A stretch of 64,000 bases of DNA from Tetragonia tetragonoides (taxonomy: Eukaryota > Streptophyta > Magnoliopsida > Caryophyllales > Aizoaceae). The stretch spans positions 23,644,001-23,708,000 of the forward strand of contig CM076152.1 of the NCBI GenBank assembly GCA_038025085.1, in the 5' to 3' direction. The position numbers were made by a program, and so were the translations under genes. This document shows positions 60,548 to 64,000 of the stretch, one piece after another. The first letter of the stretch is position 1. Each line of letters opens with the position of its first letter. The notes beneath the pieces were generated by a model, which was not told the DNA's origin, did no database searches, and was given only the letters and a program-made list of their open reading frames with translations.

Positions 60548-63490
60548 GCTTTAACTCAACCTTTTGAATGCATTTACGCATTTTAACAGCTCTTACAACT
60601 AGGGTGTAAGAGATTGAGTTCTTTTGTGTTGTATATTAAGAGAAATCACACAAATGCTTTGTTTGCATTTATTTGAGTGAGAAACTACACCAAGAATGTT
60701 TACAAGTAAAAACAAGCTTCAACTCAAGCTTTTGAATGCATTTACGCGTAAAAACACCTCATATGACTAGGGTGAAAGAGATTGAGTTCTTTTGTGTTGT
60801 ATATTAAAAGAAATCACCCAAATGGTTTGTTTGCATTCATTTGAGTGAGAAACTACACCAAGGATCTTTACAAGTACAAACAAGTTTCAACTCAAGCTTT
60901 TAAATGCATTTACGCGTTTTAACAGCTCTTACGACTAGGCGAAAAGAGATTGAGTTCTTTTGTGTTGTATGTAAAGAAAAAGCTCGCAAATGCTTTGTTT
61001 ACATTCATTTGAGTGTGAAACTACCCTAAGGATGTTTACAACTACAAACAAGCTTGAACTCAAGCTTTTGAATGCATTTAAGCATTTTAAAAGCTCATAC
61101 GACAAGGGTGAAAGAGATTGAGTTCTTTTGTGTTGTATATTAAGGGAACGCACCCAAATGCTTTGTTTGCATTCATTTGAGTGAGAAACTTAACCATGGA
61201 TGTTTACAAGTACAAACAAGCTTCAACTCAAGCTTTTGAGTGCATTTACGCGTTTTAAAACCTCATACAACCAGGGTGAAAGAGATTGAGTTCTTTTGTG
61301 TTGTATATTAAGAGAACGCACCCAAATGTTTTCTTTGCCTTCATTTGAGTGAGAAACTACACCAAAGATGTTTACAAGTACAAACAAGCTTAGACTCAAG
61401 CTTTTGAATGCATTTACGCGTTTTAAAAGCTCATATGACTAGGGTGAAAAAGATTGAGTTCTTTTGTGTTGTATATTAATAGAAAGCACCCAAATGCTTT
61501 GTTTGCATTCATTTGAGTGAGAAACGTAACCAAGGATATTTACAAGTACAAACAAGCTTCAACTCAAGCTTTTGAATGCATATACGCGTTTTAAAACCTC
61601 ATACGACTAGGGTGAAAGAGATTGAGTTCTTTTGTGTTATATTTTCAGAGAAAGCACCCAAAAGCTTTGTTTGGATTCATTAGAGTAAGAAACTACACCA
61701 AGGATGTTTACAAGTACAAACAAGCTTCAACTCAAGCTTTTGAATGTATTTACGCGTTTTAAAAGCTCATGTGACTAGGGTGAAAAAGATTGAGGTCTTT
61801 TGTGTTGTATATTAAGAGGAAGCACCCAAATGCTTTGTTTGTATTCATTTGAGTTAGAAACGACACCAAGGATGTTTACAAGTACAAACAAGCTTTAACT
61901 CCACCTTTTGAATGCATTTACGCGTTTTACAAGCTCATATGACTAGGGTGAAAAAGATTGAGTTCTTTTGTGTTGTATATTAAGAGAAAGCACCCAAATG
62001 CTTTGTTTGCATTCATTTGAGTGAGAAACTTAACCAAGGATGTTTACAAGTACAAACAAGCTTCAACTCAAGCTTTAGAATGTATTTACGCGTTTTAACA
62101 GCTCTTACGATTAGGGTGAAAGAGATTGAGGTCTTTTATGTTGTATATTAAGGGAAAGCACCCAAATGCTTTGTTTGTATTCATTTGAGTGAGAAACTAC
62201 ACCAAGGATGTTTACTAGTACAAACAAGCTTTAACCCCACCTTTTGAATGCATTTACGCGTTTTAACAGCTCTTACATCTAGGGTAAACAAGTACAAACA
62301 AGCTTTAACTCAACCTTTTGAATGCATTTACGCATTTTAACAGCTCTTACAACTAGGGTGAAAGAGATTGAGTTCTTTTGTGTTGTATATTAAGAGAAAT
62401 CACACAAATGCTTTTTTTGCATTCATTTGAGTGAGAAACTACACCAAGAATGTTTACAAATACAAACAAGCTTCAACTCAAGCTTTTGAATGCATTTACG
62501 CGTTTTAAAAGCTCATATGACTAGGGTGAAAAAGATTGAGTTCTTTTGTGTTGTATTTTAAGAGAAAGCAAATAAAAGCTTTGTTTGCATTCATTTCAGT
62601 GAGAAACTACACCAAGAATTATTACAAGTACAAACAAGCTTCAACTCAAGCTTTTGAATGCATTTACGCGTTTTAAAAGCTCTTATGACTAGGGTGAAAA
62701 AGATTGAGTTCTTCTGTGTTGTATATTTAGAGAAAGCACCCAAATGCTTTGTTTGCATTCATTTGAGTGAGAAACTTAACCAAGGATGTTTACAAGTACA
62801 AACAAGATTCAACTCAAGCTTTTGAATGTATTTACACGTTTTAACAGCTCTTACGATTAGGGTGAAAGAGATTGAGGTCTTTTGTGTTGCATATTAAGAG
62901 AAAGCACCCAAATGCTTTGTTTGCATTCATTTGAGTGAGAAACTACACCAGGATGTTTACAAGTACAAACAAGCTTTAACTCCACCTTTTGAATGCATTT
63001 ACGCGTTTTAACAGCTCTTACATCTAGGGTGAAAGAGATTGAGTTCTTTTGTGTTGTGTATTAAGAGAACGCACCCAAATGTTTTCTTTGCATTCATTTG
63101 AGTGAGAAACTACACCAAGGATGTTTACAAGTACAAACAAGCTTCAACTCAAGCTTTTGAATGCATTTACGGGTTTTAAAAGCTCATATGACAAGGGTGA
63201 AAGAGATTGAGGTCTTTTGTGTTGTATATTAAGAGAAAGCACCCAAATGGTTTGTTTGCATTCATTTGAGTCAGAAACTACACCAAGGATGTTTACAAGT
63301 ACAAACAAGCTTTAACTCCACCTTTTGAATGCATTTAAGCGTTTTAACAGCTCTTACGACTAGGGTGAAAGAGAATGAGTTCTTTTGTGTTGTATTTTCA
63401 GAGAAAGCACCCAAAAGCTTTGTTTGCATTCATTGGAGTGAGAAACTACACCAAGGATGTTTACAAGTACAAACAAGCTTCAACTCAAAC
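60548..63490 (-). repeat. Long reverse satellite block
   Basis: About 17 reverse monomers. One monomer is truncated at about 62286 (catctagggtaaacaagtac). The block contains the copy of 53960-54530 at about 61735-62285. Confidence 0.85.
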
Positions 63491-64000
63491 AAGCAAATAA
63501 AGGATTTGTGTGCTTTCTCTTAATATACAACAGAAAAGAACTCAATCTCTTTCACCCTAGTCATAAGAGCTGTTAAAACACGTAAATACATTCAAAAGCT
63601 TGAGTTGAAGCTTGTTTGTACTTGTAAACATCCTTGGTGTAGTATCTCACTCCAATGAATGCAAACAAAGCTTTTGGGTGCTTTCTCTGAAAATACAACA
63701 CAAAAGAACTCAATCTCTTTCACCCTAGTCGTATGAGGTTTTAAAACGCGTATATGCATTCAAAAGCTAAAGTTGAAGCTTGTTGGTACTTGTAAACATC
63801 TTTGGGGTAGTTTCTCACTCAAATGAATGCAAAGAAAACATTTGGGCACGTTCTCTTAATATACAACACAAAAGAACTCCATCTCTTTCACCCTTGTCGT
63901 ATGAGCTTTTAAAACGCGTAAATGCATTCAAAAGCTTGAGTTGAAGCTTGTTTGTACTTGTAAACATCCTTGGTGTAGTTTCTCATTCAAATGAATGCAA
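63491..64000 (+). repeat. Forward satellite to the window end
   Basis: Three forward monomers, from the switch at ctcaaacaagcaaataaagg to the window end. The array evidently continues to the right. Confidence 0.85.

Overview
This window is plant nuclear DNA, most likely centromeric or pericentromeric heterochromatin of a dicot (species not identifiable by eye). Roughly 54 of the 64 kb is one AT-rich satellite with a monomer of about 168 bp, some 320 monomers in all. The rest is two complete LTR retrotransposons nested side by side in the array, plus two captured scraps of a Ty1/copia polyprotein gene. I see no host gene, tRNA, rRNA or CRISPR. The many short open frames in the satellite are by-products of a monomer length divisible by three.

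Layout. 1-8715: three copies (the last partial) of a 3.62 kb higher-order unit, each carrying a block of monomers in reverse orientation. 8716-9755: reversed and scrambled satellite. 9756-10062: Ty1/copia fragment (minus). 10063-21373: satellite in alternating orientation with smaller direct and inverted segmental copies. 21374-25108: Element 1, a 3,735 bp gag-only (non-autonomous) Ty3/gypsy-type LTR element on the minus strand, 963 bp LTRs differing at about 3 sites, target duplication gtttc. 25109-25123: 15 bp of satellite. 25124-30382: Element 2, a 5,259 bp Ty3/gypsy chromovirus on the plus strand, 784 bp LTRs differing at about 21 sites, target duplication caaat, with a gag-pol frame broken by one stop and lacking the integrase catalytic core. 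30338-42796 and 42797-53808: a tandem duplication of 12.46 kb of satellite whose first 45 bp are the tail of Element 2's 3' LTR. 53809-64000: more satellite in alternating orientation, with the second Ty1/copia fragment at 59428-59637.

Inferred history: the copia scrap entered the satellite long ago and was copied with it in both orientations; Element 2 inserted (LTR divergence about 2.7 percent); the flanking 12.46 kb was then duplicated in tandem, carrying a piece of the LTR; the second copy lost and gained blocks mostly close to whole numbers of monomers; Element 1 inserted most recently, 15 bp from Element 2 and head to head with it. The two elements share a nearly identical LTR promoter block of about 265 bp although the rest of their LTRs has diverged, which suggests that Element 1 is a non-autonomous partner of Element 2's family.

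The least ordinary features are the dense strand switching of the satellite (about 35-40 orientation changes), the reuse of the same switch junctions at distant sites, and the duplication that captured an LTR tail. All comparisons were done by eye; block boundaries in the satellite are good to about 10-20 bp.
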